DNA from: Glandiceps talaboti
Taxonomy: Eukaryota > Hemichordata > Enteropneusta > Spengelidae
Reading direction: 5' to 3'
DNA: 64,000 nt
Assembly: GCF_964340395.1 (NCBI RefSeq)
Contig: NC_135557.1
Location: forward strand, 26,218,614 to 26,282,613
Numbering within the stretch: position 1 is the stretch's first letter; every line of letters starts with the position of its first letter. The notes under the pieces are model-generated. The model made no database searches. It was given only the letters and a program-made list of their open reading frames with translations, and was not told the origin of the DNA. Positions 11,575 through 23,497 of the stretch are shown here, piece after piece. Position numbers and translations under genes: made by a program.

Positions 11575-13065
11575 AAAGTTTGTCCTCACATTTACTTACC
11601 CAAAATAACGTGTGCAGTGTGCCCTCTCAGCCAATTTGACGTGCCATTGACACACAATCCTGTGATGCACCAAAGTTTGTCCTCACATTTTCTTACCCAA
11701 AGTAACATGTGCAGTGTGCCCTCTCAGCCAATTTGACGTGCCACTGACACACAATCCTGTGATGCACCAAAGTTTGTCCTCACATTTTCTTACCCAAGGT
11801 AACATGTGCAGTGTGCCCTCTCAGCCAATTTGACGTGCCACTGACACACAATGTCTAGTGATGCACCAAAGTTTGTCCTCACATTTACTTACCCAAGGTA
11901 ACATGTGCAGTGTGCCCTCTCAGCCAATTTGACGTGCCACTGACACACAATGTCTAGTGATGGACCAAAGTTTGTTCTCACATTTACTTACCCAAGGTAA
12001 CATGTGCAGTGTGCCCTCTCAGCCAATTTGACGTGCCACTGACACACAATGTCTAGTGATGCACCAAAGTTTGTCCTCACATTTACTTACCCAAGGTAAC
12101 GTGCAGTGTGCCCTCTCAGCCAATTTGACGTGCCACTGACACACAATGTCTAGTGATGCACCAAAGTTTGTCCTCACATTTTCTTACCCAAGGTAACGTG
12201 CAGTGTGCCCTCTCAGCCAATTTGACGTGCCACTGACACACAATTCAATGTCTAGTGATGCACCAAAGTTTGTCCTCACATTTACTTACCCAAGGTAACA
12301 TGTGCAGTGTGCCCTCTCAGCCAATTTGACGTGCCACTGACACACAATGTCTAGTGATGGACCAAAGTTTGTTCTCACATTTACTTACCCAAGGTAACAT
12401 GTGCAGTGTGCCCTCTCAGCCAATTTGACGTGCCACTGACACACAATGTCTAGTGATGCACCAAAGTTTGTCCTCACATTTACTTACCCAAGGTAACGTG
12501 CAGTGTGCCCTCTCAGCCAATTTGACGTGCCACTGACACACAATGTCTAGTGATGCACCAAAGTTTGTCCTCACATTTTCTTACCCAAGGTAACGTGCAG
12601 TGTGCCCTCTCAGCCAATTTGACGTGCCACTGACACACAATGTCTAGTGATGGACCAAAGTTTGTTCTCACATTTACTTACCCAAGGTAACATGTGCAGT
12701 GTGCCCTCTCAGCCAATTTGACGTGCCACTGACACACAATGTCTAGTGATGGACCAAAGTTTGTTCTCACATTTACTTACCCAAGGTAACATGTGCAGTG
12801 TGCCCTCTCAGCCAATTTGACGTGCCACTGACACACAATGTCTAGTGATGCACCAAAGTTTGTCCTCACATTTACTTACCCAAGGTAACGTGCAGTGTGC
12901 CCTCTCAGCCAATTTGACGTGCCACTGACACACAATGTCTAGTGATGCACCAAAGTTTGTCCTCACATTTTCTTACCCAAGGTAACGTGCAGTGTGCCCT
13001 CTCAGCCAATTTGACGTGCCACTGACACACAATGTCTAGTGATGCACCAAAGTTTGTTCTCCTAT
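11575..13065. repeat. Minisatellite, ~95 bp x ~15, derived from a dispersed repeat
   Basis: Units run through GATGCACCAAAGTTTGTCCT, ACATTTACTTACCCAAGGTAA, and TGTGCCCTCTCAGCCAATTT. A higher-order order of variants recurs (GATGCACC/GTCCT versus GATGGACC/GTTCT). The last unit continues into CTCTTACTATGTGGTGGTGATTCAC, the other end of the dispersed repeat also seen at 1725-1810, 55260-55360 and 58575-58740. Confidence 0.94.
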
Positions 13066-13189
13066 CTCTTACTATGTGGTGGTGATTCACAAGAAATGCC
13101 ACTTTTTATCCTTTTGACTCACAATTATAACATTTGTCTATCATTAGAGGGTACACTGATGATACAGATTGTGAAAATTAAATTAATAA

Positions 13190-13255
13190 TAATAATAATA
13201 AATATATAGAGCACCTAATCTCTGTAAGCAGAGCTCAAGGCACAGAAGTAAATGG
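13190..13255 (-). mobile_element. LINE/SINE tail fragment
   Basis: An (ATA)n tract is followed by a TATATAGAGCACCTAATCTC...GAGCTCAAGGC foldback. Reversed, this has the GCxxTTGAGC...GCxCTATATA shape of an L2-type 3' tail. Only the tail is present. Confidence 0.5.
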
Positions 13256-13564
13256 AAAGAAAATTACTGTATGGTATGGTAAGAGGAAACACAGATTGGC
13301 AGACACTGGATACTAGGCAATCAGAGAAGACTGAGTTTAAAGAGATATGACTTGAGACATAAAGTACAATTCAACAATGTGATAATATCAGTCATAGACA
13401 TCAGTTTATTATTTTCAGAAGAAATATTTATTAAAAGAAAAGTATTGTGCATACTCACATGAGCATTATTTTAATAAATATTTTTGTAAATATCTGTACT
13501 CTACTGTTGGTACAAATTGCAAGATGATATTTTACAAAATACTGGTACAGTACAAAACATATAG

Positions 13565-13892
13565 TTAAAGTGCCAATATGGATGACGATTGGGTAGTTAT
13601 TTTTGGATTTTTAATTTATAAAACAATTTTATCACAGCTTCCTGCTTGAAAAGTCGATGTGAACCAATTTGACAAAATTGCAAAAGGCTAAAAAATGTGT
13701 AAAAATTTTGCTATTGTACATACAATAACGAACATTTTACACATTTATTAATCTTTTGCAATTTATTGAGTTACAAACACAAACTTAGCATATGTTGTTT
13801 CATATTGATTTTTGAGTAAGATGCCATGACAAAATTGTTTTATAAATTAAAAAATCCAAAATAACCATTACTCAACCATATGGCTGTTTTAA
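13565..13892. mobile_element. MITE-like element with TTAA target duplication, copy 1
   Basis: TTAA occurs at 13565-13568 and 13889-13892. The ends form long imperfect inverted repeats of about 70 bp: GCCAATATGGATGACGAT and TTTTTGGATTTTTAATTTATA on the left face the complements of CCATTACTCAACCATATGG and TTTATAAATTAAAAAATCC on the right. The centre also folds (TGTAAAAATTTTGCTATTG facing CGAACATTTTACACA). A TTAA duplication points to a piggyBac-type source. It is non-coding. Confidence 0.75.
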
Positions 13893-13937
13893 GACTTCTG
13901 AGTTGTCTTTGAGTGTCTTTACTCAGGGGCAGTAATA

Positions 13938-14504
13938 TTTACATAAATCCATGGCCAAGTGATTTTTAGGACAATGGTACCTTACAAAAGACATATGTAT
14001 ATGGAAGGTATTGTACATGTAAACCGCTGAACGGGCTCCCTCTAGTGGCAGACTGCTCTTAGCTTTTGTTTTCAGCATACAACTCTTGAAGGATACATAG
14101 TACCCAGGACAAGCAACAGTGTTATACAAGGTAAGTGTAGTGTTTAGGTCAACATTTGTATCAGAAAAAAGTAATACCGGTATTTCATGTTATATTTGAC
14201 CCATATTAGTTAAAAAAGATTATTTTAAACTCATATGTTGTTGAGTAACAGAAATAATGAAATACAAAAAGTACAAACGCGAGAAATGAAATAATATTAA
14301 ATTAAAACATTCTTAAAGAATCATTCAAAATATTGACCCTGAAAAGTTACTCGTGCGCACAAGATAATTTTTTGTTTTCCACAATTTTTTTTATCCTTTT
14401 GATATCTCGTGCACACGAGATAATAAGTCGTGTGAATGAACTAACTTTTCGTTTTACATAAATCCATGGCCAAGTGATTTTTAGGACAATGGTACCTTAC
14501 AAAA
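13938..14504. repeat. 467-bp segment inserted between 52-bp direct repeats
   Basis: 13990-14452 copies 10176-10638. It is bracketed by direct repeats of 52 bp (13938-13989 and 14453-14504) that contain TAAATCCATGGCCAAGTGAT. The flanking sequence therefore looks duplicated at the insertion point. Confidence 0.88.
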
Positions 14505-15507
14505 CATAAATATGGCACAGTTAATATTTCTGAGATGTCTTCCAAGTGTATTGCACAGAGAGTAATATATTCAGACCTCCATAGTGTATGAGTACCCATG
14601 TGGCACCCCAAGTTATTTACAGAAGTACTTGCAGTATTATCTACAGCTGTACCATATAGTGTCAAGAGTGCAAATACCTCCAAGTCCCACACTGGCATTC
14701 ATACCTTTTTGGGTTCTGTTCTTATTACTTATGATTATCCGAAACAGTCAATTTTGTAAAGAAATAAACGTGTGCATTCACATGCTTTCAAACACATTTA
14801 CAGATTGTCTACTAATTTGCATACCATTTGCATACAGGTACAATGTACTTCAATAGTGTTTTTAGGGTTTTGCACTGCAGTGCATATATACATACCACTG
14901 ATACAAGTAATCACTGCTATGTATGAATACTACTAATGAAAACTCTGTCATGAATAAACATCCTGAAAAATTCTGACGCTGTTTCCATGGTAACTAAATT
15001 GATTTGAAAAAAATACTGATTACAGCACTGATTGGTAAACACACAATTCTTAAATTAAATCAAAGCCTTGTTTCCATGGTGATAGTCATAGCGTTTAAAA
15101 ATCAAAATTATGGTTTGATATGAAATATTATTTTTTAACAAGTTCTGGAAGCTTTCTCTTCTGATATGGAAAACATTCTTATTCAAATAATTGATTCATT
15201 ATTCATATTATTTTGATGATATGATTGAATTTGTGTAATAATGATTTAGTAACTATGGAATTCTGTAACTCAAATATCGTTATTTGGTTTTAATATGACA
15301 CAAAACAATGTCTAAATACTGTACAAATATCCCATATGTAAAATAGATAGTAATTTACACAATAAAAAAATGTAAAATGGACAGTAATTTACAAAATGCA
15401 ATGAAATACAACTTGAAAAGACATTATTTAAGACACAAACTGCCTTGTCTGTGTTTAAGAAAATCTGACAAAAATTAAAAAAACGGAGTGATTGTCTCTT
15501 CTGTATG

Positions 15508-17719
15508 AACAAAGTATACACTAGAAAATAATGTAAGGTGTAAAAGTTGTAGACAGGTGAAACTGATTCTATAGCTATGGTTGGTAATTTCTGACTAGTA
15601 ACAAAGTATACACTAGAAAATAATGTAAGGTGTAAAAGTTGTAGACAGGTGAAACTGATTCTATAGCTATGGTCGTTAATTTCTGACTAGTAACAAAGTA
15701 TACACTAGAAAATAATGTAAGGTGTAAAAGTTGTAGACAGGTGAAACTGATTCTATAGCTATGGTTGGTAATTTCTGACTAGTAACAAAGTATACACTAG
15801 AAAATAATGTAAGGTGTAAAAGTTGTAGACAGGTGAAACTGATTCTATAGCTATGGTTGGTAATTTCTGACTAGTAACAAAGTATACATGAGAAAATAAT
15901 GTAAGGTGTAAAAGTTGTAGACAGGTGAAACTGATTCTATAGCTATGGTTGGTAATTTCTGACTAGTAACAAAGTATACACTAGAAAATAATGTAAGGTG
16001 TAAAAGTTGTAGATAGGTGAAACTGATTCTATAGCTATGGTTGGTAATTTCTGACTAGTAACAAAGTATACACTAGAAAATAATGTAAGGTGTAAAAGTT
16101 GTAGACAGGTGAAACTGATTCTATAGCTATGGTTGGTAATTTCTGACTAGTAACAAAGTATACACTAGAAAATAATGTAAGGTGTAAAAGTTGTAGACAG
16201 GTGAAACTGATTCTATAGCTATGGTTGGTAATTTCTGACTAGTAACAAAGTATACATGAGAAAATAATGTAAGGTGTAAAAGTTGTAGACAGGTGAAACT
16301 GATTCTATAGCTATGGTTGGTAATTTCTGACTAGTAACAAAGTATACATGAGAAAATAATGTAAGGTGTAAAAGTTGTAGACAGGTGAAACTGATTCTAT
16401 AGCTATGGTTGGTAATTTCTGACTAGTAACAAAGTATACACTAGAAAATAATGTAAGGTGTAAAAGTTGTAGACAGGTGAAACTGATTCTATAGCTATGG
16501 TCGTTAATTTCTGACTAGTAACAAAGTATACACTAGAAAATAATGTAAGGTGTAAAAGTTGTAGACAGGTGAAACTGATTCTATAGCTATGGTTGGTAAT
16601 TTCTGACTAGTAACAAAGTATACACTAGAAAATACTGTAAGGTGTAAAAGTTGTAGACAGGTGAAACTGATTCTATAGCTATGGTTGGTAATTTCTGACT
16701 AGTAACAAAGTATACACTAGAAAATAATGTAAGGTGTAAAAGTTGTAGACAGGTGAAACTGATTCTATAGCTATGGTCGTTAATTTCTGACTAGTAACAA
16801 AGTATACACTAGAAAATAATGTAAGGTGTAAAAGTTGTAGACAGGTGAAACTGATTCTATAGCTATGGTTGGTAATTTCTGACTTGTAACAAAGTATACA
16901 CTAGAAAATAATGTAAGGTGTAAAAGTTGTAGACAGGTGAAACTGATTCTATAGCTATGGTTGGTAATTTCTGACTAGTAACAAAGTATACACTAGAAAA
17001 TAATGTAAGGTGTAAAAGTTGTAGACAGGTGAAACTGATTCTATAGCTATGGTCGTTAATTTCTGACTAGTAACAAAGTATACACTAGAAAATAATGTAA
17101 GGTGTAAAAGTTGTAGACAGGTGAAACTGATTCTATAGCTATGGTTGGTAATTTCTGACTAGTAACAAAGTATACACTAGAAAATACTGTAAGGTGTAAA
17201 AGTTGTAGACAGGTGAAACTGATTCTATAGCTATGGTTGGTAATTTCTGACTAGTAACAAAGTATACACTAGAAAATAATGTAAGGTGTAAAAGTTGTAG
17301 ACAGGTGAAACTGATTCTATAGCTATGGTTGGTAATTTCTGACTAGTAACAAAGTATACACTAGAAAATAATGTAAGGTGTAAAAGTTGTAGACAGGTGA
17401 AACTGATTCTATAGCTATGGTTGGTAATTTCTGACTAGTAACAAAGTATACACTAGAAAATAATGTAAGGTGTAAAAGTTGTAGACAGGTGAAACTGATT
17501 CTATAGCTATGGTTGGTAATTTCTGACTAGTAACAAAGTATACACTAGAAAATAATGTAAGGTGTAAAAGTTGTAGACAGGTGAAACTGATTCTATAGCT
17601 ATGGTCGTTAATTTCTGACTAGTAACAAAGTATACACTAGAAAATAATGTAAGGTGTAAAAGTTGTAGACAGGTGAAACTGATTCTATAGCTATGGTCGT
17701 TAATTTCTGACTAGTAACA
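15508..17719. repeat. Minisatellite, 92 bp x 24
   Basis: Twenty-four near-identical units (AACAAAGTATACACTAGAAA through GGTAATTTCTGACTAGT). Variants GGTCGTTAAT versus GGTTGGTAAT, AATACTG, and TACATGAG recur in repeating order, so blocks of several units were copied together. No coding capacity. Confidence 0.97.
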
Positions 17720-17860
17720 TCATGAATTCACTGGGTACATTACTAATACTGTGGTGATGTTGCTTGTCAAGTAGCTATTAGTTTGACTAGATCTAGAGTG
17801 CAGTATGTTTACATCGTGATATGTGATTCGGCTTGCTGTCGAACTAACCGCTAGTGGAGT

Positions 17861-18218
17861 CATGATGGGTGAATGGTTAGCATGACCGGCTTAGAATCTA
17901 CAGGTTGCAGGTTCGAGCCCCGTCACTGCCTGCTGTTTGTTTCTGAGTGGCTAAAGTCCTTGGGCAAGATTTGAACCACGACTGTGCCTCAGTCAACCCA
18001 GCTGTATAATTGAGGACCTGGTAGGATGTAGGTTGCAATGTGAAGGCTTTAATCATATGCACTTAAATGGCTGCAATGGATTGTATGCTCCCCAGGGAGT
18101 TGAGGAAGACTAAAGGGCCGTTGTGCCGTTCTGATCCGAGCCTGGGGTAATAATTGTAAAGCGCTTTGAGCACGGAGTGGGAAAGCGCTATATAAGAACC
18201 CAACATTATTATTATTAT
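17861..18218 (+). mobile_element. tRNA-derived SINE, near full length
   Basis: The head reads as a tRNA-like promoter: an A box in GGGTGAATGGTTAGCATGAC and a B box GGTTCGAGCCC about 35 bases on. The body follows (CTTGGGCAAGATTTGAACCA, GACCTGGTAGGATGTAGGTT) and then an L2-type tail GCGCTTTGAGCACGG...AAAGCGCTATATAA with (ATT)n. Truncated relatives lie at 7326-7472 and, reversed, at 36365-36640. RNA polymerase III transcription and LINE-driven mobilisation are inferred from the family pattern. Confidence 0.88.
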
Positions 18219-18624
18219 TGTAAAGTTAGTAATGGCAAACGGTTAATTTATAGCCACGCCTCAAATGACAGTTATCACATGCCTGTTCAGAGATATTTAC
18301 ATAATATTCACTATTTGTAAATTATGATACTTTTGTACTCATTTCAATGAGGAAACTTTACGTATTAACTTCATTTGAATTTACATAATGACTTCATTTG
18401 AATATAGTCACTTAGGCTGATGTAAGTTATCACTCCCCATTGTGACCAATCAGTTTGGGTGCATTTTTACAAACAACATTAATCATTACCTATAGCTAGC
18501 AATACAAGTGGTCAGTGAGACAGTGGAGTGAAATCACAGATCATGATGTGAACAGGCTAACAGTGTTTAATATGAAACCCTAGACATTCTGGCATCACTG
18601 AGTCAACTTGACTGAAATACAAGC

Positions 18625-19310
18625 ATGGTTTATACCATTACTAACAGCTGTTCAGAGTATAACTCAAAACATAGGTGATTCTACTAATTTTAAGTGAATA
18701 CCATTACTACCAGCTGTTCAGAGTATAACTCAAAACATAGGTGATTCTACTAATTTTAAGTGAATACCATTACTACCAGCTGTTCAGAGTATAACTCAAA
18801 ACATAAGTGATTCTACTAATTTTAAGTGAATATACATTACTATCTACAACTTTTACAACTTTTTGACAAATTATCAGCCATTTGTCTTGCAATTATCACC
18901 ATACCCACTCTTATGATGGGCATTAAATGACCCTTACCACCATAACACCTGTGATAAGTCTGTTTTTACATGCACCTCATCAGCCAAGATCTGTGATAGG
19001 ACAGTTTTTACATTTATCTCATCAGCCAAGATCTGTGATTGGACAGTTTTTGCATGAATCTCATCAGCCAAGATCTGTGATTGGACAGCTTTTACATTTT
19101 ATATCTCATCAGCCAAGATCTGTGATTGGACAGCTTTTACATTTATCTCATTAGCCAAGATCTGTGATTGGACAGCTTTTACATTTATCTCATTAGCCAA
19201 GATCTGTGATTGGACAGCTTTTACATTTATCTCATCAGCCAAGATCTGTGATTGGACAGCTTTTACATTTATCTCATTAGCCAAGATATGTGATAGGTTA
19301 GTTATTACAT
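18625..19310. repeat. Two short minisatellites downstream of TLCD5
   Basis: 18625-18830 holds three ~66-bp units containing CAGCTGTTCAGAGTATAACT. 18960-19300 holds about nine ~40-bp units containing AGCCAAGATCTGTGATTGGA. They lie within 900 bp past the TLCD5 stop and could be in its 3' UTR. Confidence 0.9.
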
Positions 19311-19505
19311 GAATGTCATCCTCTGTATACATGGCTTTGAATCTGAAGCTATACGTGACAATACTTTCAGATTCAAAGTCCTGGATAACTTCTATACTAT
19401 ATCACCTGTGACTTGGTACAGATATATTTCGATGATTTGTATAACATAATCTACTCAGTATAAAATATTCAAGTATAAATAGAAATAGAATTGAATACAC
19501 TGTCC

Positions 19506-20053
19506 TTAATGTATTTTCTTTTTGATACGCCCATTGGACACATCACCGTTCTCCATTTTCCGACGACTCTTCCATCCTCTATACATACGAGTATACTTTT
19601 TGAATGCAAACATTGCAATGTTGTACATGAATATAACACTTACAATGTAAATTGCAGTTCCACCAAGTTTAAACCGTAACAAAGGGCGTGGATGGATCCA
19701 TTCAGAGTAAAGAAGACACGAACCAACACATATACGACAAAAGAAGAATACTGCCATAAAAATAAAGTCGTTAATTTCATAAATCCAGTTTTTATCACAT
19801 TTCGCTTCTCTCATAAAATAACGAAATTGAAGAAAAGGGTTGGAGACTTCACTTCCAAATATGGTCGCACTGATTTCGGTTCCAGATCGTCCTTCCGACA
19901 TGACCATTAGGATGCCCCCTATAGTCAAGATATGGTGAAGTAACATAAATTTTTCATTTGGATCATAAAACCATATACACCATCCAAAGTCAAAGAGAAA
20001 ATAACCAAGACATATCACCATCACTAATGCTTCATATACGTTGACTTCACCAC
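19506..20053 (-). CDS. TLCD5: TLCD5 last coding exon
   Basis: The acceptor is TCTATTTGTAG before 20053. It encodes GEVNVYEAL onward, several membrane segments, the HH pair and the C-terminus, and ends with TAA at 19508-19506. Confidence 0.95.
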
Positions 20054-20847
20054 CTACAAATAGAGAGAAATGTAAAAATTATTTTTTTAACATATCACAC
20101 CACTAAAAGTAAATTGATATTCAAGTTGTCAAAGCAAGGCATGTGGCGTTTATCATCATCACAGAGTAATAGGTAATGTATTGATAGACACTAAATTCCA
20201 AGGGTCTCCATAGGTGTTTCTTTCTCAGTTACCCGATCATTTTTCCAAGTTTCCCTACCAGTGTTTTTGTTAAGGGCAGTCAGTGGGTAAAATCTACCTG
20301 AGTTCCCTAGTCATTTTACCAGGGTTTCCTACCAATGTTTTTGTTATGGGCAGTAAGTAGGTAAAATCTACCTGAGTTCCCTAGTCATTTTACGTAAGTA
20401 GCCTTTCAGTTCCCTACCGGTGTTTTTTGTTAATTATAGAAAGTTACCAGGATCAGTAAAAACCTTGGGATTATAGTAAACTTACCAGGATCAGTAAAAA
20501 ACCAAGGATTATAGTAAACTTACCAGGATCAGTAAAAAACCTTGGGATTATAGTAAACTTACCAGGATCAGTAAAAACTTTGGGATTATAGTAAACTTAC
20601 CAGGATCAGTAAAAAACCTTGGGATTATAGTAAACTTACCAGGATCAGTAAAAACCCAAGGATTGTAATAAAATCCCCAGATCCAGGAAAGGGTAGAAAT
20701 AATGATTGCATGGATCAAGGTGACAAATCTACAATTCCATTCATAACTCTTCTTTGGGAAAACAATGCATAATACATTGTAGAGGGAATACCAGCCAAAG
20801 AATGCCGATACCACTGCAGGTAATATTACATGCCTGTCAAATTCCAT
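19506..20847 (-). CDS. TLCD5: TLC domain-containing protein 5 (TMEM136)
   Basis: A multi-pass TLC-domain membrane protein. The family resembles ceramide synthases, but the reaction of TLCD5 itself is not known to me. Coding exons 20640-20847 and 19506-20053 join in phase 1 to 251 residues; the human protein is about 245. In order: FFGWYSLY (16-23), SYEWNCRFVTLIH (34-46), PWVFTDPG (63-70), GYFLFDFGWC (86-95), the paired histidines LLHHILTI (107-114, H109-H110), SGTEI and FGSEVSNPFLQFR, and a basic tail ending KKKIH. The same blocks occur in vertebrate TMEM136, including the SRR...KIH tail. ATG at 20847-20845 is chosen because its MEF start aligns with the human start and the splice acceptor lies 18 bp upstream, so a non-coding first exon must exist further up. 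The intron begins with five extra copies of the exon end and donor. Confidence 0.94.
20430..20660 (-). repeat. TLCD5: Minisatellite made of TLCD5 exon end plus 5' splice site
   Basis: Units of 38-39 bp contain, on the gene strand, TTTTTACTGATCCTG|GTAAGT. Exon-end positions are 20640 (in use), 20601, 20563, 20524, 20486 and 20448, the last with GTAACT. Use of 20601 would insert 13 residues in frame; the others mostly shift frame. Confidence 0.93.
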
Positions 20848-20865
20848 GACGGGATGTTGCTGTGT
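20640..20865 (-). CDS. TLCD5: TLCD5 first coding exon
   Basis: The acceptor TTTTGTTTCAG is at 20866 and above; 18 bases of 5' UTR precede ATG 20847-20845. The coding part is 208 nt, and the exon ends GATCCTG|GTAAGTTT. Confidence 0.92.
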
Positions 20866-21154
20866 CTGAAACAAAACATAATATTATGATAAATTTCTTA
20901 CAAATTATAGTATCAGCTGTACAAATATAAGTATATGTAGGGATTTGTCATTCTGATGAGGATTGTCAACTAAGACAGATCAAAAGCTGAATGCTAAAAA
21001 CTTTTGAACTGTTTGTGCATTTATGTAAACCATTTGATCTACCAGGCTGATGAACAATTTTGGTTATCAAGAGTACCTCTTGGCATACAACAATTGATGT
21101 CAAGTTTGTTAATGTAAATTTCATCCTAAATTTGCAAATGTTGAATGCAGCACT

Positions 21155-21530
21155 TTGGTATTTGCACTGAATGCTTACAGCGTTCTCTGCAGTGGTATTT
21201 GCACTGAATGCTTACAGCGTTCTCTGCAGTGGTATTTGCATTGAATGCTTATAGCGTTCTCTGCAGTGGTATTTGCATTGAATGCTTACAGCGTTCTCTG
21301 CAGTGGTATTTGCACTGAATGCTTACAGCGTTCTCTGCAGTGGTATTTGCACTGAATGCTTACAGCGTTCTCTGCAGTGGTATTTGCATTGAGTGCTTAC
21401 AGCGTTCTCTGCAGTGGTATTTGCACTGAATGCTTACAGCGTTCTCTGCAGTGGTATTTGCATTGAATGCTTACAGTGTTCTCTGCAGTGGTATTTGCAT
21501 TGAATGCTTACAGCGTTCTCTGCAGTGGTA
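21155..21530. repeat. Minisatellite, ~37 bp x ~10
   Basis: Units contain TTTGCACTGAATGCTTACAG and CGTTCTCTGCAGTGGTA, alternating GCACTGAATG and GCATTGAATG. Confidence 0.94.
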
Positions 21531-23323
21531 TTTTCACTAGCAGAGCAAGTGAAATGTGCAACTCATGTATATCAAGTCTCGGAAAGTGATCAATCAATGA
21601 ATCAATCAATCAATGAATCAATCAATCAATCTTTATTTACTATACAAACACTATCAGATAATGTGGTATGGTACAACAGAAGTGTTCAAATAGTCATTGA
21701 ATATATTCAATAATTATAGAAGCCTGGTTTTTAATTATATTTTCTAAATATGTCAACCACTGTCTGTATGTGCTGGTACATAATACACAGTACAATAGAA
21801 CAATTTGTTGAATACACTTTTGGAGAGGCTATGGAATTAACAGTGTAACTCAAATTTTTTGTAGAAGGACACACTGTAAAAGAGAAGTAGGGTGATCTTT
21901 GGAGGGCAATAGAAGACCACAGCAATATTTACAAACCCTGAATTCTCCTCAACATTTTGACTGCATGTTTATAAAGACGGTCTCAACAAAAAATAGCTCT
22001 GTTTGTATTGTGTGGTGGGTTCGTGACTCAAGTCAATCCTGATAGTTGCCATTTGACAAGTCACCCCATTCCCCACCCATGACAAGTCAATATAGAGTCA
22101 CATACACTACAGTCATACACATGGACAAAGCAAAACCCAGCTATCTCTCCTAACAGTTGATCAGTTTGTGGATTCTCTCTCATATTTATGGCTCTACTGA
22201 TAAGACAACACTTACATTAGGTGTTGGGATTGAATCATTGGTCTTTAATATTGTGACAATTTCTCTAGCTTTCCATCACACATAATGTACACAGCATTAA
22301 TTGCAAAATTGCCTGTCTATATATCACTGGATCCATGACTTTGATAGTTCATGTAGCTGACATTGATAGCTCTAGCATAAATCTTGTCATAGTCACATCT
22401 CCTGCGATGTTCACAGGTTAATTGCACATAGTTTTGTAGGGACATTTTCAAATATTAGTACTGTATTTGGACAGTAAACAATTGTTGTTTTTGTCCTTTA
22501 TAGGTACAGACAAGTTATTGTGTAAAGAAAAGAAATTGATTTTACAGGGTACACAAGGTAATCCTTAAAAACAAAGGTACGTTGTATCACCATTTATTGT
22601 GCAACTCTGAACGCAATCGATTCAAACTCGGACCACTATGAGATTCAAAGAACCTCTATCAACAGAGGAACTGTAAAACAAAAGGCAAAACACAATGTAC
22701 ATAGACGCTACTTTTACCCTATTGTTTACGTCAATTACCAAACAGCTGTTGTATGACCTCAGGTAAATTTGTATTACTGTACATGTACATGTACATACAT
22801 GTTAATTTAACTGGTATTCCTGTATTCCCAAAATTTTACCAAGAGTACCATGCATAGTATTCTTAATAACTGAACTTTACAGTTCCTTGTTATACCATGA
22901 AATAATACGAAACTAAAACTATCAAGAAATTACCGGTATATTGTAACGGCGACCTTTGAACTCCACGAGCGGTTTTGATATCTCAATATATGGAGGTCAA
23001 GCCTGACTTTGACACAGAATTTGACGTAGAAAAATGGCCTCTTCCCCGATACATTTCATTAAATATGTAAACCATATCAAATACTCAATTTTGTTATTAA
23101 ACACTGTATATATGTATGATTTCCTCTTTATAATATCCACCGAAATACAAACATACCATTCAAGTGTGACTCATTCATTTCGAAAGGTTCGGATTAGGTC
23201 GTAGTTGCTAAGTCGTCGGCAAAACAACTGTAAATACTTATTTCAAATGACTTAGAAGACGTCAAATCAACAATTTCTTATGAATGAATACACATATAAC
23301 CATCTTACCTATGTATATCTCGT

Positions 23324-23331
23324 CATATAAA
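23324..23331 (+). promoter_or_regulatory. Candidate TATA box
   Basis: TATAAAAG, a consensus TATA box, lies 167 bp before the ATG of the small ORF at 23498 and in the same direction. It is the only such coincidence I noted in this interval; function is inferred. Confidence 0.35.
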
Positions 23332-23497
23332 AGAAATTCACAGGTTCGAGTGACAGTTACATCGTCAACGATACTCGGCATACGGCGTGTGCTGTGTACA
23401 TATGTACATGCACTGTGGATGATGTCGTACGATATATTTGCATATATTTGCATAACTAGGTCGTATTTAGCATACCGCGTTTACCGTACGTTTGCAT

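Larger units (their letters stand above)
20866..23497. other. TLCD5 upstream region
   Basis: It contains a 37-bp minisatellite (21155-21530, about 10 units with GCTTACAGCGTTCTCTGCAG). Further up, 22935-23060 is more GC- and CpG-rich and, on the minus strand, ends CAATATACCG|GTAATT, a possible donor of a non-coding first exon. I cannot confirm a transcription start. No other gene is seen. Confidence 0.45.

Noticed and set aside
15508-17719. CRISPR-like regular array
   Set aside because: Units are contiguous 92-bp tandem copies without unique spacers, and the window is eukaryotic.
17880-17950. Functional tRNA gene
   Set aside because: A and B boxes are present, but the stem pairings are poor and the sequence continues into a SINE body and L2-type tail.
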